Part shown: positions 36,001-53,639 of the stretch, in pieces
Layout of the letters: each line of letters starts with the position of its first letter
How positions within the stretch are numbered: the first letter of the stretch is position 1
Assembly (NCBI RefSeq): GCF_030463565.1
Contig: NC_134653.1
Location: 30,503,150 to 30,567,149 of the forward strand
Length of the DNA: 64,000 bases
From: Pelecanus crispus
Taxonomy: Eukaryota; Chordata; Aves; Pelecaniformes; Pelecanidae
Reading direction: 5' to 3'
Position numbers and translations under genes: made by a program
The notes under the pieces: model-generated
The model's input: the letters and a program-made list of their open reading frames with translations, nothing else
What the model was told of the DNA's origin: nothing
The model's database searches: none

Positions 36001-38438
36001 CGGCACCGCTGCCGCGCCCAGCCATGGCCGTCTGCGGGCAGAGGGTCCTGGGGCCCCGCCCGTCCGGGTAGCCTCTTCCCGGTCTTGGGTGCCCCCCCGG
36101 TCCTGGGTGCCCGCTCCTGGGGCTCCCCCAGTTCTGGGTCGTGTCCGTGTCCGTCCGTCCGCCCGTCCCCCGGTCCTGGGCCACCTGTGGGTGCTCACCC
36201 CGGGCCGGCTGCTCCCCTCCCCCCGTGCCTGGAATTCCCCGGGGAAGCAGCTTGGTGGGGCCGGGGTTGCATCACGGTCCCGTCAAACCTGCCGAGCAGC
36301 CCCTTTGGGAAACGTCCCGCTGACCCCCGGGGCCCCACGCCCCGGCAGAGCCGCCGACGCCGCAGCAGGGCCCGGCCGCCTTCCCCCGGTACGCCCCGGC
36401 CGGAGGCATCGCTCGGGGCAGGGAGCTCCCGGCGGGCCCATGGATCCCACCCGTGGCCGCTCGCCCCACGTCGGGGCCGTGGGTGTGCATCGGCACGGCT
36501 GCCCTCGTGCCACGACGGCCTGCGCCGTCCCGCTGCCCTCCACAATGTCGACTATTGTGTGACGGCTCCGTGGCAGGGCTCGGCCGGGCAGGACGCGGGG
36601 CTGCCTGCCTGGGGACGGGCAGAGAGGGTCCTGTGCCCATCGTGCTGCTCCAGACCATCACGTCGGGGCCGTGTCCTGGAGCCGGGGGGCCGCGGGGGGC
36701 CGTGGCGGGAGGCAGGGCTGTCCCGGAGGGCCGGCAGCCGCTCGCCACAGCCGTGTGTGAAGCCTGAAGAGCTGTTCCCGGCCTCGCTGGTGTGTGTCTC
36801 TGTGCCTTGGCTATGGTTAAGGTGAAACCTGTTGGTTACAACTCAGGACTTTGTAGTGTCTCCTGTGTCCCCTAATGACCAATCGTCCTCCCTCCGTGTT
36901 TCCACAGATTGCCTGGGGACTCCCATCGTCTACTCTCCAGTCAAAGCAGACCTGACTGGAAATATCAAGGTAGGAAGGGGCGCAGGAGGATGAACCCCCG
37001 GGTAGAGATGCTGTGGGATTGGAGAGGCAAGACCCAGAGGTGTTTAAAAAGGGCTTTTCTTCCCATGGGGGCTTTCAGGCTTGGCAGCGGCTCATCTCGG
37101 TGCATTTATTAAGAAGGTTCCCTGGTGAAAGCAGCATTTAGCAGCTGCGGTGCTCGCTGCAGACACCACGTTTCCCCATATAACAGCCGTGAGCACCAGC
37201 CCGCTGCCGCTCTGCCCGGCAGCTCCCGGGAGCCAACCCCCCTTCTCTGCCCTCTCAGAAAATCCGGGCGGTTTATGACTCCAACCCTGCCAAGTTCAAA
37301 ACACTGCAGAACATCCTGGAGGCGGAGAGGGAGATGCACGGCTCGGCCTGGCCCAAGACGGGCGCGACGCTGGCGCTGATGTGGTTGAAAAGGTGACTCA
37401 CGGCGTCGGGGGCTGCTCTGGGCTGTGTGCTGGCACGTGGGGAGCCTGTCGAACGCTGGCCGGAGGCTGCTGCGGAGACCATGGATCCGGCTGGTCCCTT
37501 CGGGCTGGGTCTGGCCGGGGCAGCGTGGGGTGCTGCGTTTCGGGGAGCACAACCCGGCGCGCTGGCTGCATGAGCAGGAACACGCAGGGGCAGGCATCAG
37601 CCCTGTGGGGAGGGTGTGCTGCCGGGGCTGTGGGTTTTTGGGGGGCCCGGATGTGTCAGGCTCAGGGGGTGCCTCGCTGGAGGCTGGGAAGCAGCATCCC
37701 CTTCCCTGCCCTGACACCGCTGCTCTTCTCACAGGGGCCTGAAGTTCATGCTGGTGTTGCTGCAGAGCATCTCTGATGGTGAGCGGGACGAGGAACATCC
37801 GAACCTCATCCGAGTGAATGCCATGAAGGCTTACGAGATTGCGCTGAAGAAATACCACGGCTGGATGCTGCAGAAGCTTTTCATGGTGAGCATCCACGTC
37901 TCTGCGGAGGAAAGCAGCCCTTCTTTAAGCCCAGCTGCTCCGTTAGTTGCCCCGAGCAGTGATGTGTGTTAGAAAATTATTAGGGCTGGGAAACATGGGA
38001 AGCTGCTGATCTATTTTGAGCAGTATTTCCAGGGGACCCTCTCTGCGCATCCCTGCTTCTCTGAGCGTCCAGCCAACATTCCCAAGGTTGTTTCCGTGCG
38101 CCTCCGAACACCCGGAGACCCCGCAGCGTTCCGACGCTGCGGGGTCTCCGGGTGCTCGGAGGCGCACGGGAACAACCCAAACTGGGGTCCTGCATGTGGG
38201 ATGGGGAGGACTTTGGGTTTGTGGGAACCTTACAGCTTCTTCCCCTGTTTTATAGGGCTCGGTCTACGCTCTTCCGTACAAATCGGATTTGCTGAAGGCA
38301 TTAGAGAAGGGTAAAGAAGTCAAAGAGGAAGAAAGCATAGAGAAGATTCATCAGTTTCTCTTGAGGGTCACCCCCATCCTGGATGCAATTTATGAGATGT
38401 ACACAAAGATGAATGCCGAGCTGAGCTACAAAGCCTAA
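35840..38438 (+). CDS. GLTP: GLTP, glycolipid transfer protein (complete)
   Basis: Cytosolic carrier that accelerates transfer of glycosphingolipids between membranes and can dock at the ER through VAP proteins. Five exons join in phase: 35840-35942, 36908-36969, 37259-37392, 37735-37885, 38256-38438 (stop TAA). The product is 210 aa; human has 209. Residues that bind the sugar headgroup in the GLTP fold are present after a one-residue insertion: Asp49, Asn53, Lys56, Trp97, His141 and C-terminal Tyr208 (human 48, 52, 55, 96, 140, 207). Starts MALLLEHEFKPLPADKQIET and ends MNAELSYKA. Driven by a CpG-island promoter and divergent from TCHP. The start ATG directly follows a GGGCC repeat. Nothing indicates loss of function. 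Confidence 0.97.
38086..38177. repeat. 44-bp near-perfect inverted repeat (hairpin) in GLTP intron 4
   Basis: The arm 38086-38129 pairs with 38134-38177 around a 4-base loop TCCG. Checked base by base: 42 Watson-Crick pairs, one G-T pair (93/170) and one A-C mismatch (108/155). Pairing stops at both outer edges. The arms are GC-rich, for example CACCCGGAGACCCCGCAGCG on the left arm. Transcribed as part of the GLTP pre-mRNA. Confidence 0.93.
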
Positions 38439-38611
38439 GGCTCGCGCGGGACTGGCAGCGTTTAAATAAGGTGCGATGGGTGCTACCTGCGTCTTAATCA
38501 CTGAGGCAGCTGGGGCAGCTCCCAGCTGTCGGGCGACTTCGATTGTCGTCTAGACCTGCAGTGGATAACCTGTTTTCTTAAAAAAAAAAAAATTTCTATT
38601 GAGAGTACGGC

Positions 38612-38617
38612 AATAAA
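38612..38617 (+). terminator. GLTP: Polyadenylation signal of GLTP
   Basis: AATAAA about 175 bases after the GLTP stop, in a short 3' UTR with an A-rich tract just before it. A cleavage site within the next 30 bases is expected. Confidence 0.75.
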
Positions 38618-39164
38618 ACAATTGTACCTCGTGTCATCGTAGGATTTCCCAAGCTTTTGTACTAAAGAGGAAACCCAAGTGTTTCTAATCCTAACCGCTG
38701 GGTTTATGTCTACCGCGGTACGGGGAATGAAGCGTGGCTGGCAGCAGCGTCCCGCCGACAGCGTCCTGCCGACGCTGCCTTGGCTCTGCCCTGACTCTCG
38801 GACTGCACCGCTGCACCCTCGGCCGTGCTGCGCCCCGTACCTGCCGTGTGCCGACGGGTGCCCGATGTCACTCGTCCACCCATGGGTGCCCGGGTGAGAA
38901 ACTGCCCGAATGACGCCGGCGGTGCCCACAGCGGAGGAGCCGATGACTTTCCTGGGTGACCCCAACTCCTCCAGCGCCTGCGTGGGAGCGAGCCCCCTCC
39001 GCTGGGGCGGCTGCGCCGGCTGAAGCCGGGGGACTGTCCCGACACGGTGTTTATGGAAGCACGCGTTGCCTTATTAACCGACCGCCTTACGGCGCTGCCG
39101 AGCCCCGCGCCAGCGGGGCAGAGAAGCAAAATTTAATAAAAACTCACAGTAACCTCGGCCTGGG

Positions 39165-39630
39165 TGGCTGTTTCAGGGCTTGTTTTGGGGAGGCTGTTTT
39201 GGGGCTTGTTCCTGGGGGGGGCTGTTTTCAGGCTGCTCCTGGAGGGGACTGTTTTGGGGAAGGCGTTTCGGGAAGGGTGTTTCGGGGTTGTTCCTTGGGC
39301 GGGATGTTTCAGAGAGGGTGTTTTGGGGGGCTGTGCCAGGGGGAGGGCTGTTTTGGGGAAGGAGATTTTGGGGGCTTTTGCTGGAGGGGCTGTTTTGGGG
39401 AGAGTTTTTGGGGCTGTTCCTTGTGGGGGCTGTTTCAGGGCGGTTGTTCTGGGAGGCTTGTTTTGGGGAGGCTGTTTTGGCGGGCTGTTCCTGGTAGGGG
39501 GACCGTTTCAGAGAGTGTGTTTCGGGGGGGTTGTTCCTGGGAGGGGGCTGTTTCGGGGAGAGTATTGTGGGGCTTGGTTTTGGAGGGTGTTTCGGGGGGG
39601 GGCTGTTGTTTCGGGGAGGGTGTTGCGGGG
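39165..39630 (+). repeat. Degenerate G/T-rich tandem repeat
   Basis: About 465 bases composed mostly of G and T, with units such as GGCTGTTTTGGGGAGG and GTTCCTGGGGGG recurring irregularly and C scarce on this strand. Many runs of three or more G would allow G-quadruplexes on +. The unit length is not constant. Confidence 0.8.
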
Positions 39631-39639
39631 CTGCCGGTG

Positions 39640-39890
39640 CCCGGGTGCCGCAGGAGCGGAGGGGGCGGGCGGGGGCCACTCCCGCAGGCGGGTCCCGGTG
39701 CCGCCCGCCCCCGGAGCCGGGCCGGGGAGGGGCCGCTCCCCGGGACGGGCCCCGCGGCGACTCGGCGGCGCCGGAGCCTGCGGGAGCCTTCGCGGGACGC
39801 GCTGCGGTAACGGGCCGGGAGCGGGGCGGGGCGGGGGGGCCCGCACGAACCGGGGGCGGCACGGCCGTGGGGGTGACCGGGCCGGGACAC
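39640..39890. promoter_or_regulatory. CpG-rich patch upstream of TRPV4
   Basis: CG-dense segment between the G/T tract and the 40-bp minisatellite. GCGCTGCG|GTAACG near 39807 could be a first-exon donor. A TRPV4 promoter with a non-coding first exon is inferred from position only. Confidence 0.35.
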
Positions 39891-40240
39891 GGGGAGCGGG
39901 GCAGGACGGAGCCCCCCGGGGTGTGGACACGGGGAGCGGGGCCGGACGGAGCCCCCCGGGGTGTGGACACGGGGAGCGGGGCAGGACGGAGCCCCCCGGG
40001 GCGGGGACACGGGGAGCGGGGCAGGACGGAGCCCCCCGGGGTGTGGACACGGGGAGCGGGGCCGGACGGAGCCCCCCGGGGCGGGGACACGGGGAGCGGG
40101 GCAGGACGGAGCCCCCCGGGGTGTGGACACGGGGAGCGGGGCAGGACGGAGCCCCCCGGGGTGTGGACACGGGGAGCGGGGCAGGACGGAGCCCCCCGGG
40201 GCGGGGACACGGGGAGCGGGGCAGGACGGAGCCCCGGGGT
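39889..40240. repeat. 40-bp minisatellite, about 9 copies
   Basis: Exact 40-base period: GCAGGACGGA or GCCGGACGGA starts at 39901, 39941, 39981, 40021, 40061, 40101, 40141, 40181 and 40221. Units differ only at two sites (GCAGG or GCCGG; GGTGTGG or GGCGGGG). The last unit is shortened. Since 40 is not a multiple of 3, all frames stay open, giving false long frames on both strands. Confidence 0.95.
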
Positions 40241-41205
40241 GAGGACAGGGCTGCAGACTGAGCTGGGCAAGGCAGGGCCCAGCCCCATGGGCTCCCCGTG
40301 GCACTGCGGGGTCCTGACCCCAGTTTGGGGGCTCACCGCTGCGAGGGTGAGGTGCCGGGTGTGTTCCCACGGGAGCTTTGGGGAAGGGGTTACCGATGGT
40401 TTTGAAGTTCATCTGTTGGACTGCGTGAGCACGGTCCCGGCGGCGCGGTTTGTTTTGGAAGCTGGCTGGTTCGCTCCGGATGAGCGTTTCCACCGGGGCT
40501 GAACGTGAACACGATGTGGTTTCAGTGATTCACTCCTACCCGGAGCCCTTGGTGCTTTCGTTTGAGGAACACTTTAATGTGGCAAAATCTGTACCACCCG
40601 CTAATGGGGCACCCTCCCTGCCGCCCGCCCGGGGCACGTCCCTGCACGTCCCGGTGTCGGTGCCAGTGTCCATGGCCCCATGGTGGGCTGGAGTGTACTG
40701 GGGGTACTGGTCTGGCTGGGAGGTAACTTGGTGGAAAGCTGGGCAGAGGTGGGAGCGCACGTGGGGGAGCAGGCGGGAGGGTTTGCGTTGGATGCGAGAG
40801 CCAGGGCCGTGCCGGCAAGCCTTGGCACGCGGTGAGCCGCGCCTTGACTCACTTATTCCGTGGGGTGAGGAAGTCTGAAAAATAAAAACCCAAATAACTA
40901 ATAAGCCAAATAAAACCCCATTGACAGCACCTTTCCTGGCAGCAACTGTGCCCATGGGAGCACCCAGGCTGACGGCACTGGCCAGCAAATCCGTCGTTTC
41001 CGACGCAAGCTTCCTGCCCCGGTCGCTGGCGTCAGTGCCGGCTCCCGGCCCCACCTGCCCTTTCCACTTGTCCCCTCGCTTCTGCCCCACGTCTCCCCAT
41101 GCTCCGGCCCCACGAGCATCCCCGGGGCTGCCTGCCACCCCGCCGAGTCCCACAGCTGATGCCCTCAGCTGCTTCCTACGGGGAACCATGTCCTGTGTTA
41201 AAGAT

Positions 41206-41299
41206 GTTAAAGCTGTCCCTGCTTGCTGCAGGAGGTTTGGGCTGGATGATCTCTGAAGGTCCCTTCCAACCCAAAGCATTCTATGAGTCTATGATTCTG
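41206..41299 (+). repeat. CR1 LINE 3'-terminal fragment
   Basis: Reads TTAAAGCTGTCCCTGCTTGC, then GGTCCCTTCCAACCCAAAGC and ATTCTATGAGTCTATGATTC, the CR1 3' end. Confidence 0.88.
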
Positions 41300-42985
41300 T
41301 GCCTGTCCCTGCCTCTGCTCTGGGCTCCGGCCGCGTGTGACAGCCTGTGCCATGTTTGGGCTTTTCCCTAAAGCTGTGCTTCCCAACGCAGCTCAGAGGG
41401 GTCAGGCCCTCCGTCCCCACGCACAGCCCGCAGGGTCAGCATGCTTGGCCATCCTCTCTTCTCTGTTGTCCAAGGACAAATCGGCCCTCCGAGGGCCCGT
41501 GTTTGCCCGGGGTCGGGGTGTGGGACCTGTGGGCTTTGGCAGGTGCTTGTGGAATTTCTTGCAGAGAGGGCAATGGCAGGAAGGTCAGCAAGGAGGAGAA
41601 ACTGTGTCGGCTCTGCAGCTTGCCCCATGTCTCCCAGGGCCGCACCATCCCTTGCTGGGTGCTACCCAGGGCTGCACTGTCCCTGCTGGGTGCCCCCTAG
41701 GGTGGCGGGGAGGAGGGGACCGCTGCCTGAAGCCCACTCCACTGCTGCAGAATTTCGGGGCTGTTTGCAGCCCTCATCACCCATGTCCATGAGAGCATCG
41801 TGGGCCCCCGCCGTGGGGCTGCCACGGGCAGCTGTGGGACACGCTGCCTAATTAGAAGCACGTTATCCAGCAGAGATCCCTGCCCGTCCTGGGAGGGCCC
41901 AGCCTGCCATTATGGCTTGTTGTACAAAGCTGCAGCCCAGCAGAAAATGATACGTTTCCCGGCTGCTTTTTCTGTCTCGGGACCCACAGGGAGGGCTGAG
42001 CTCCCCAGAGGCAGGAGCTGGGCTGAGCCTTAATGCTGGTGTGTTTCACGGGTGTGTTTTCCTGGAAAGCAGGGCCGGGGGACAACCCGGGGTCACTCAC
42101 CTGTCGGCCCTGCCTGTCTGTGCCCCTGCCAGTGCTGCCTGCCCGGAGGGACCAGGTGGGCAGGGCACGGCGGTACCCGTGGCGTGGTACAGTGCTGTGC
42201 TCTCCGTGCTGGTAGCACGGCTCTCCTGCAGTCCCATCTCCCTCTGGGCAACCTAAACCCGTAATTTCTTGTCCTAACCGCTGCTCCTGCCCTCCCGCGG
42301 GCTGCAGCCCCCCTGTGCCGTGTCTGCCCGTCCCCCTCATGGTGCCCAGCGTGGCCGTGCTGGCACCATGGGCACCCAGTGCCAGGTCCCACTTAGTCCC
42401 TGGGGCTGCTGGAGTGGTGGGGCATCAGGGACCAGCCCTGGTCCCGCTCCCAGCCGCGCTGCGGCAGCAGCTCTCCACTGCCTCCAGGCGCTTCCCTGGG
42501 CGTGGGGTGTATCCCAGGAATGTTTTCTTTCCTTGGGCGGCAGATCGGAGCGCACAGGGTCTGCTCTGTGCCCTGTCCTGGGCTGCACCCAAGCCGACCG
42601 CAGCTGGGAGAGGCAGAGGGGCCGGGCTCGCCCTCGACCATTACAGCTGCGCTTTGAAGCCGGCAGCACCGCAGCTGGTGGGGCCTCTGCAGACGTGAGG
42701 GGTCCCCACGGCCGGGTAGGTGGGCGCCAAGAAGATTCAGGGCAGGCAGGACCGGCCAGGAGACTCTGGGCTGCGGGGGGTCCTGCTGGCCCCAACCGCT
42801 GCCGGGGTCGGTGTGGGACCTGCTCCTGCGCGGGGGCACGGTACCCTGCGGGAAAGGATGGGGAGGGACGGGGTTTATTTGGGGATGACGCTGGGTTTTC
42901 CTCTGCCAGGTCTCCTGCTCTCGTGGAAGGAGCTGGGTGTCACAGCCGCCCAGGGTGCTCGCACCCGTCACTCTGGCCAGGGAGC

Positions 42986-49377
<6,392 letters not shown>

Positions 49378-49763
49378 CACAGCGATGCTGGGAGCTGACA
49401 GACTCTGCCTGGATGCCCGGCACGGCCCCGGCACAGCCAGCAGAATTGCGGACTGGGCTGGATGGTGCTTGTCTGCTCCTCAGGGATTCGTGCAGCCTCC
49501 GTCCCTCTGGCAGCTGCTGTCCTGGCAGGTGTCCAGCCGGATGGGGGGTCCTGGCCCTGCCCCATCAGTGCTGGGGGGCTCCAGCTCACACAGGCGAGCT
49601 CCAGCGCCGCTGCTTCGCTTTGCCGAGCTGGGGCCATCGGCCGTGCCATGCCAGGAACCTCTGCCGCAGGCAGGGTGTGGGGAGCGCGTCCCCCTCTGCC
49701 CACCGAGGCCAATGGTTTTTGCCACACGTTTTTGCACAAGATTTATACAACTATTTATTTAGT

Positions 49764-49769
49764 AATAAA
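49764..49769 (+). terminator. TRPV4: Polyadenylation signal of TRPV4
   Basis: AATAAA 387 bases after the TRPV4 stop, preceded by an AT-rich stretch (TTTATACAACTATTTATTTA). The position suits the 3' end of the mRNA. Confidence 0.75.
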
Positions 49770-50210
49770 GACTGACCTGCCACCACCGCCTCCTCCTGGC
49801 ATTGGCTGATTCCGGCTGGGAGAGCATTGCTGCCAGCAGGTCTGCAGGAGGGAGGCAGGAGCCTGCTGCTCCCTGCACTGTGCTGTGCCGTGCCGTGCCG
49901 TGCCATCAGGCAGCGGATGGCCACCCAACACGCTGAGCTCACACTCCTCTGCAGACATCCCCTCTCGTGGTGCCCTGTGCTGCCTGGAGCCTGCTGCCAG
50001 CCTGGCAGGACACCGTGATGCCTGCCCACACGGAGCGGGCAGAAGCCCACAAGACACGGGGCAGAGCACCCTGTGCCTGCTGAGATGGGCAGGGCCGCAC
50101 CGAGCACCGGGTCGGGGTCATGGCTGGCTGCGGCACCCGGTGGTGCCCTCCTGGCCTTGGCTGCTTTGCCCACGAGATGGGGGAGCCTGGTCCTGGCAGC
50201 CCTGTGCTCA

Positions 50211-51556
50211 TCTGGTGGTGCATGGCCAGTGGTGCATGGCTGCCATTGCACAGCTGCAGTGCACAGCTGCAGTGTACGACTGTGGTGCGTGGCTGCAGTG
50301 CAGGGCTACAGGGCAGGGCTATGGTGCAGGGCTGTGGTGCATGGCTGCGGCATACAGGTGCACTACTGGCTGTGGTGCATGGCGATGGTGCATGGCTGCG
50401 GTGCATGGCTGTAGTGTACAGGTGCAGTACATGGCTGCGGTGCAGGGCTATGGTGCAACGGGCTATGGTGCAGGGCTGTGGTGCATGGCTGCAGCGCACA
50501 GCTGCAGTGCACGGCTGCAGTGTACCAATGCAGTACATGGCTGCAGTGCAGGGCTGCGGTGTACAGGTGCAGTATATGGCTGAGGTGCATGTCTGTGGTT
50601 CATGGATATGGGGCATGGCTGCAGTGCATGGCTATGGTGCATGGGTGCAGTGCACGGCTGCAGTGTACAGGTGCAGTACATGGCTGCGGTGCAGGGCTGC
50701 GGTGCACGGCTGCAGTGTACAGGTGCAGTACATGGCTGCGGTACAGGGCTGTGGTGCATGGCTGCGGTGTAGAGGTGCAGTACATGGCTGAGGTGCAGGG
50801 CTATGGTGCATGTCTGTGGTGCAGGGCTGCGGTGCATGGCTGCGGTGTACAGGTGCACTACTGGCTGCGGTACATGCCTGTGGTGTACAGGTGTAGTGCA
50901 TGGCTGTGGTGCAGGGCCGCGGTGCATGGCTGTGGTGTATAGGTGCAGTGCATGGCTGCGGTGCATGGCTGGGGTGTACAGGTGCAGTGCATGGCTGCGG
51001 TGCAGGGCTGCGGTGCATGGCTGGGGTGTACAGGTGCAGTGCATGGCTGCGGTGCCGGGCTGCGGTGCATGGCTGGGGTGTACAGGTGCAGTGCATGGCT
51101 GCGGTGCCGGGCTGCGGTGCATGGCTGGGGTGTACAGGTGCAGTGCATGGCTGCGGTGCAGGGCTGCGGTGCATGGCTGGGGTGTACAGGTGCAGTGCAT
51201 GGCTGCGGTGCAGGGCTGCGGTGCATGGCTGGGGTGTACAGGTGCAGTGCAGGGCTGCGGTGCATGGCTGGGGTGTACAGGTGCAGTGCATGGCTGCGGT
51301 GCAGGGCTGCGGTGCATGGCTGGGGTGTACAGGTGCGGTGCAGGGCTGCGGTGCATGGCTGGGGTGTACAGGTGCAGTGCAGGGCTGCGGTGCAGGGCTG
51401 CGGTGTACAGGTGCAGTGCATGGCTGCGGTGCCGGGCTGCGGTGCATGGCTGCGGTGTACAGGTGCAGTGCATGGCTGCGGTGCCGGGCTGCGGTGCATG
51501 GCTGGGGTGTACAGGTGCAGTGCATGGCTGCGGTGCAGGGCTGCAGTGCACGGCCC
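50211..51556. repeat. 13-bp minisatellite organised as a 52-bp higher-order repeat
   Basis: About 1.35 kb of 13-base units such as GGTGCATGGCTGC. In the 3' two thirds the units form four-unit blocks: GGTGTACAGGTGC, AGTGCATGGCTGC, GGTGCAGGGCTGC, GGTGCATGGCTGG. The phrase CAGGTGCAGT recurs at 51031, 51083 and 51135, exactly 52 bases apart. The 5' third (50,211-50,900) is more irregular. All frames stay open on both strands, for example 50858-52318 on -. These frames are by-products of the repeat. It starts about 440 bases beyond the TRPV4 polyadenylation signal. Confidence 0.95.
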
Positions 51557-52005
51557 ACAGCGCAGGGCCGGGGCCGCGGTGCCGCTGGAGGGCACCAGAC
51601 ACCGCGCGATGCCGGCTCCGAGCCCGTCAGCCCGGGGGGAGCCGGGGCCGGGCCGTGCTGGGCTCCTGCCCCACACCCGGCCGGGCAGGCGGCGGGGCTG
51701 GGCGGCCCCGGGCTGGGGGGAGCCGGCCCGGGGGCTAACGGAGGGTCTGCCGCTGAGCTGGGCACCCGCCCCGGCCTCCCCCTGCACCCCTCGCCCCGGC
51801 CTGGGCGGGGACCGGCCTGCGGGACGTGGGTCTGCGGGATGAGGCCGCTGGCCCGCTCCTGCCTGGCTGCCCTTGCGGTGCCTTGCTGGCGGGCAGGGGA
51901 TGGGGCTGAAGTTTGGGGCCTGGGGGGCTACTCGGCAGGAGCAGGATGAGGTCCTGGCGGGATGGGCAGCAGGACGGGCAGCACTGCCTCGCCGGGATGC
52001 TCCCC

Positions 52006-52100
52006 ACCCCATCCCACCCCATCCCACCCCATCCCACCCCATCCCACCCCATCCCATCCCATCCCATCCCATCCCATCCCATCCCATCCCATCCCATCCC
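52006..52100. repeat. (ATCCC)n pentanucleotide repeat
   Basis: First ATCCCACCCC decamers (about 52011-52050), then ten clean ATCCC pentamers (52051-52100). Confidence 0.95.
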
Positions 52101-52309
52101 TTTAACCGTGATGCTCCTTTTCTGCTCATCTCCCTTCGCAGCCACCTGCAATGGCATAGTTTCCTTTTGCTGCTGGACATTGTGTAGGTCTGAAGGATGG
52201 ATTTGGATGGGCACCAGTGGCACGGTGACATGGTGGCAGAGACACTGGCCAGGGCCCTGGAGGCAGCCCAGCTCAGTAAGCAAATGATATAGCAGAAAAG
52301 GGGACACTT

Positions 52310-52560
52310 CATCTTCAAACTTGATTACTCGCCGTTAGCTTTAACTGCGCTGTCTCCGTTTAAATGTGATTTACATATATCTCTCATATTGTGGTTTAAG
52401 TATTTCCCCAGGGTGAGGGCATGAATAAGTTTCATTATCACTACTTAGGAGAGGCTGAGGTTTCAGCTCTCAGCTCATGCTGCATAATTGAATGAGGAGC
52501 TGAGACGGCTCCCGCTTTCACGCCGGCTGTTATTTGAAAATGATAAACTTTGCTTTCCCC
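52310..52560. promoter_or_regulatory. AT-rich island, candidate conserved non-coding element
   Basis: A block of non-repetitive AT-rich sequence (for example TTAAATGTGATTTACATATA and AATAAGTTTCATTATCACTA) flanked by GC-rich low-complexity DNA. No open frame or transposon signature. An enhancer role is inferred only from composition and isolation. Confidence 0.3.
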
Positions 52561-53149
52561 CAGCCAAGTGGCTGGGCCCCACCAGACCTGGGGACACAGG
52601 CTGGGGGAGCCCTGGCTTGCGCCTCGGCCGCCCGGTGTGCCAGAGGTGGGTGCTGTGCCACAGCTGCCCCCGGCTACTGGACTGGAGATGGGATTTTCCA
52701 GCATAATTTGGAAAGAAAACCCAAATTTCCCACCCCACCCCCCCCCTGCAAATTCTAATGTCCCAAAGCTGAGGGACCATGTGCAATCGGGGTTTGAAGC
52801 GATTGGGATGCAGGAGGGGCGGATGTCGCTATGGCCCAGCGCCCTGCGCCATCACACTGGACCCCACGATGGCTTGGTGGGGATGGGGACACCGCGGCCA
52901 CGGCGGTGACATCCCAGCACAGGATGCCTCTGCCACCTTCGGGGCTGCAGGGCTTGCCTTTGGCCCTTTTACACCCTGCCCTGCCAAGCCCTGAGCTATT
53001 GCACCCTCTGCCTTTGGGCATGGCTGAGGAGGTGGGGGACAGCCCAGGGGCTGGGGGTGCTTGGGCACGGCCCCTTCCCGCCCCCCCTCGTGCCGCCCTG
53101 CCAGCGGTGACAAACCCAACAAAGGGAAGAGAAAAGCACTTGTCATCCA

Positions 53150-53405
53150 GAATGCGGAGCGCGGAAGCAAATTTATTTTTAGATAAATCTAAAGCTTAAT
53201 TTGTGAAGCTAATATCAATCAAAATGAGAGATGGGTTTTTTTAAGTCCTTTTGCAGCCATGCAATTTATACTGCCTGTCTCTTCTCCTCACTCTCAAAGA
53301 GCAAAGGCAGCCGCTAAGTTTAATATCAGCCTCATAGACACCTGCCTTAGAAATTATCATTATTATTTTAATAGGAAGATAACTGCAGACCAGAAATGGC
53401 ATCAT
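53150..53405. promoter_or_regulatory. AT-rich island, candidate conserved non-coding element
   Basis: Non-repetitive AT-rich block including AAATCTAAAGCTTAATTTGT, GCTAATATCAATCAAAATGA and ATCATTATTATTTTAATAGG. It stands out from the surrounding GC-rich sequence. Function inferred only. Confidence 0.3.
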
Positions 53406-53639
53406 TTCCCCCCAGTGCATTCCTGCAGCCCTTATGGGGTGCTGTGCCCCGCCGGGGCGAGGGGGCTATGGGTGCCGGTGGCTTTGCCCTGGGTGCCAGG
53501 ATGTATCTCAGGGCGGGTCCCTGTCCCGCCTCCAGCCGGCATCTGCACGCGCTTTGGGTCCCCACGGACTCACCTGCGCCCGCTGCAGCCGGCGCTGCGG
53601 CAGCCCTGGATGGAGGCAGGCACCCGCCGAGGGGGGACC

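Larger units (their letters stand above)
38640..42985. other. GLTP-TRPV4 intergenic region
   Basis: GC-rich DNA with a G/T tract, a CpG-rich patch, a 40-bp minisatellite and one CR1 end, each listed separately. The remainder (40,250-41,200 and 41,300-42,985) shows no recognisable gene. It probably includes 5' UTR exon(s) and the promoter of TRPV4, whose coding start is at 42986. In mammals TRPV4 exon 1 is non-coding. Confidence 0.5.

Noticed and set aside
35224-36825. Long Pro/Ala/Arg-rich frames on both strands around GLTP exon 1
   Set aside because: Very GC-rich DNA has few stops. Only 35840-35942 matches a known protein.
39164-40502. Several frames of 300 codons or more on both strands, Gly/Arg- or Pro-rich
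   Set aside because: They run through the G/T tract and the 40-bp minisatellite, whose unit length keeps every frame open. No conserved protein seen.
50858-52318. 486-codon minus-strand frame rich in His, Cys, Thr and Pro
   Set aside because: Produced by the 13/52-bp minisatellite. Equivalent long frames exist in other registers and on + (50900-51949), with no splice logic or known domain.
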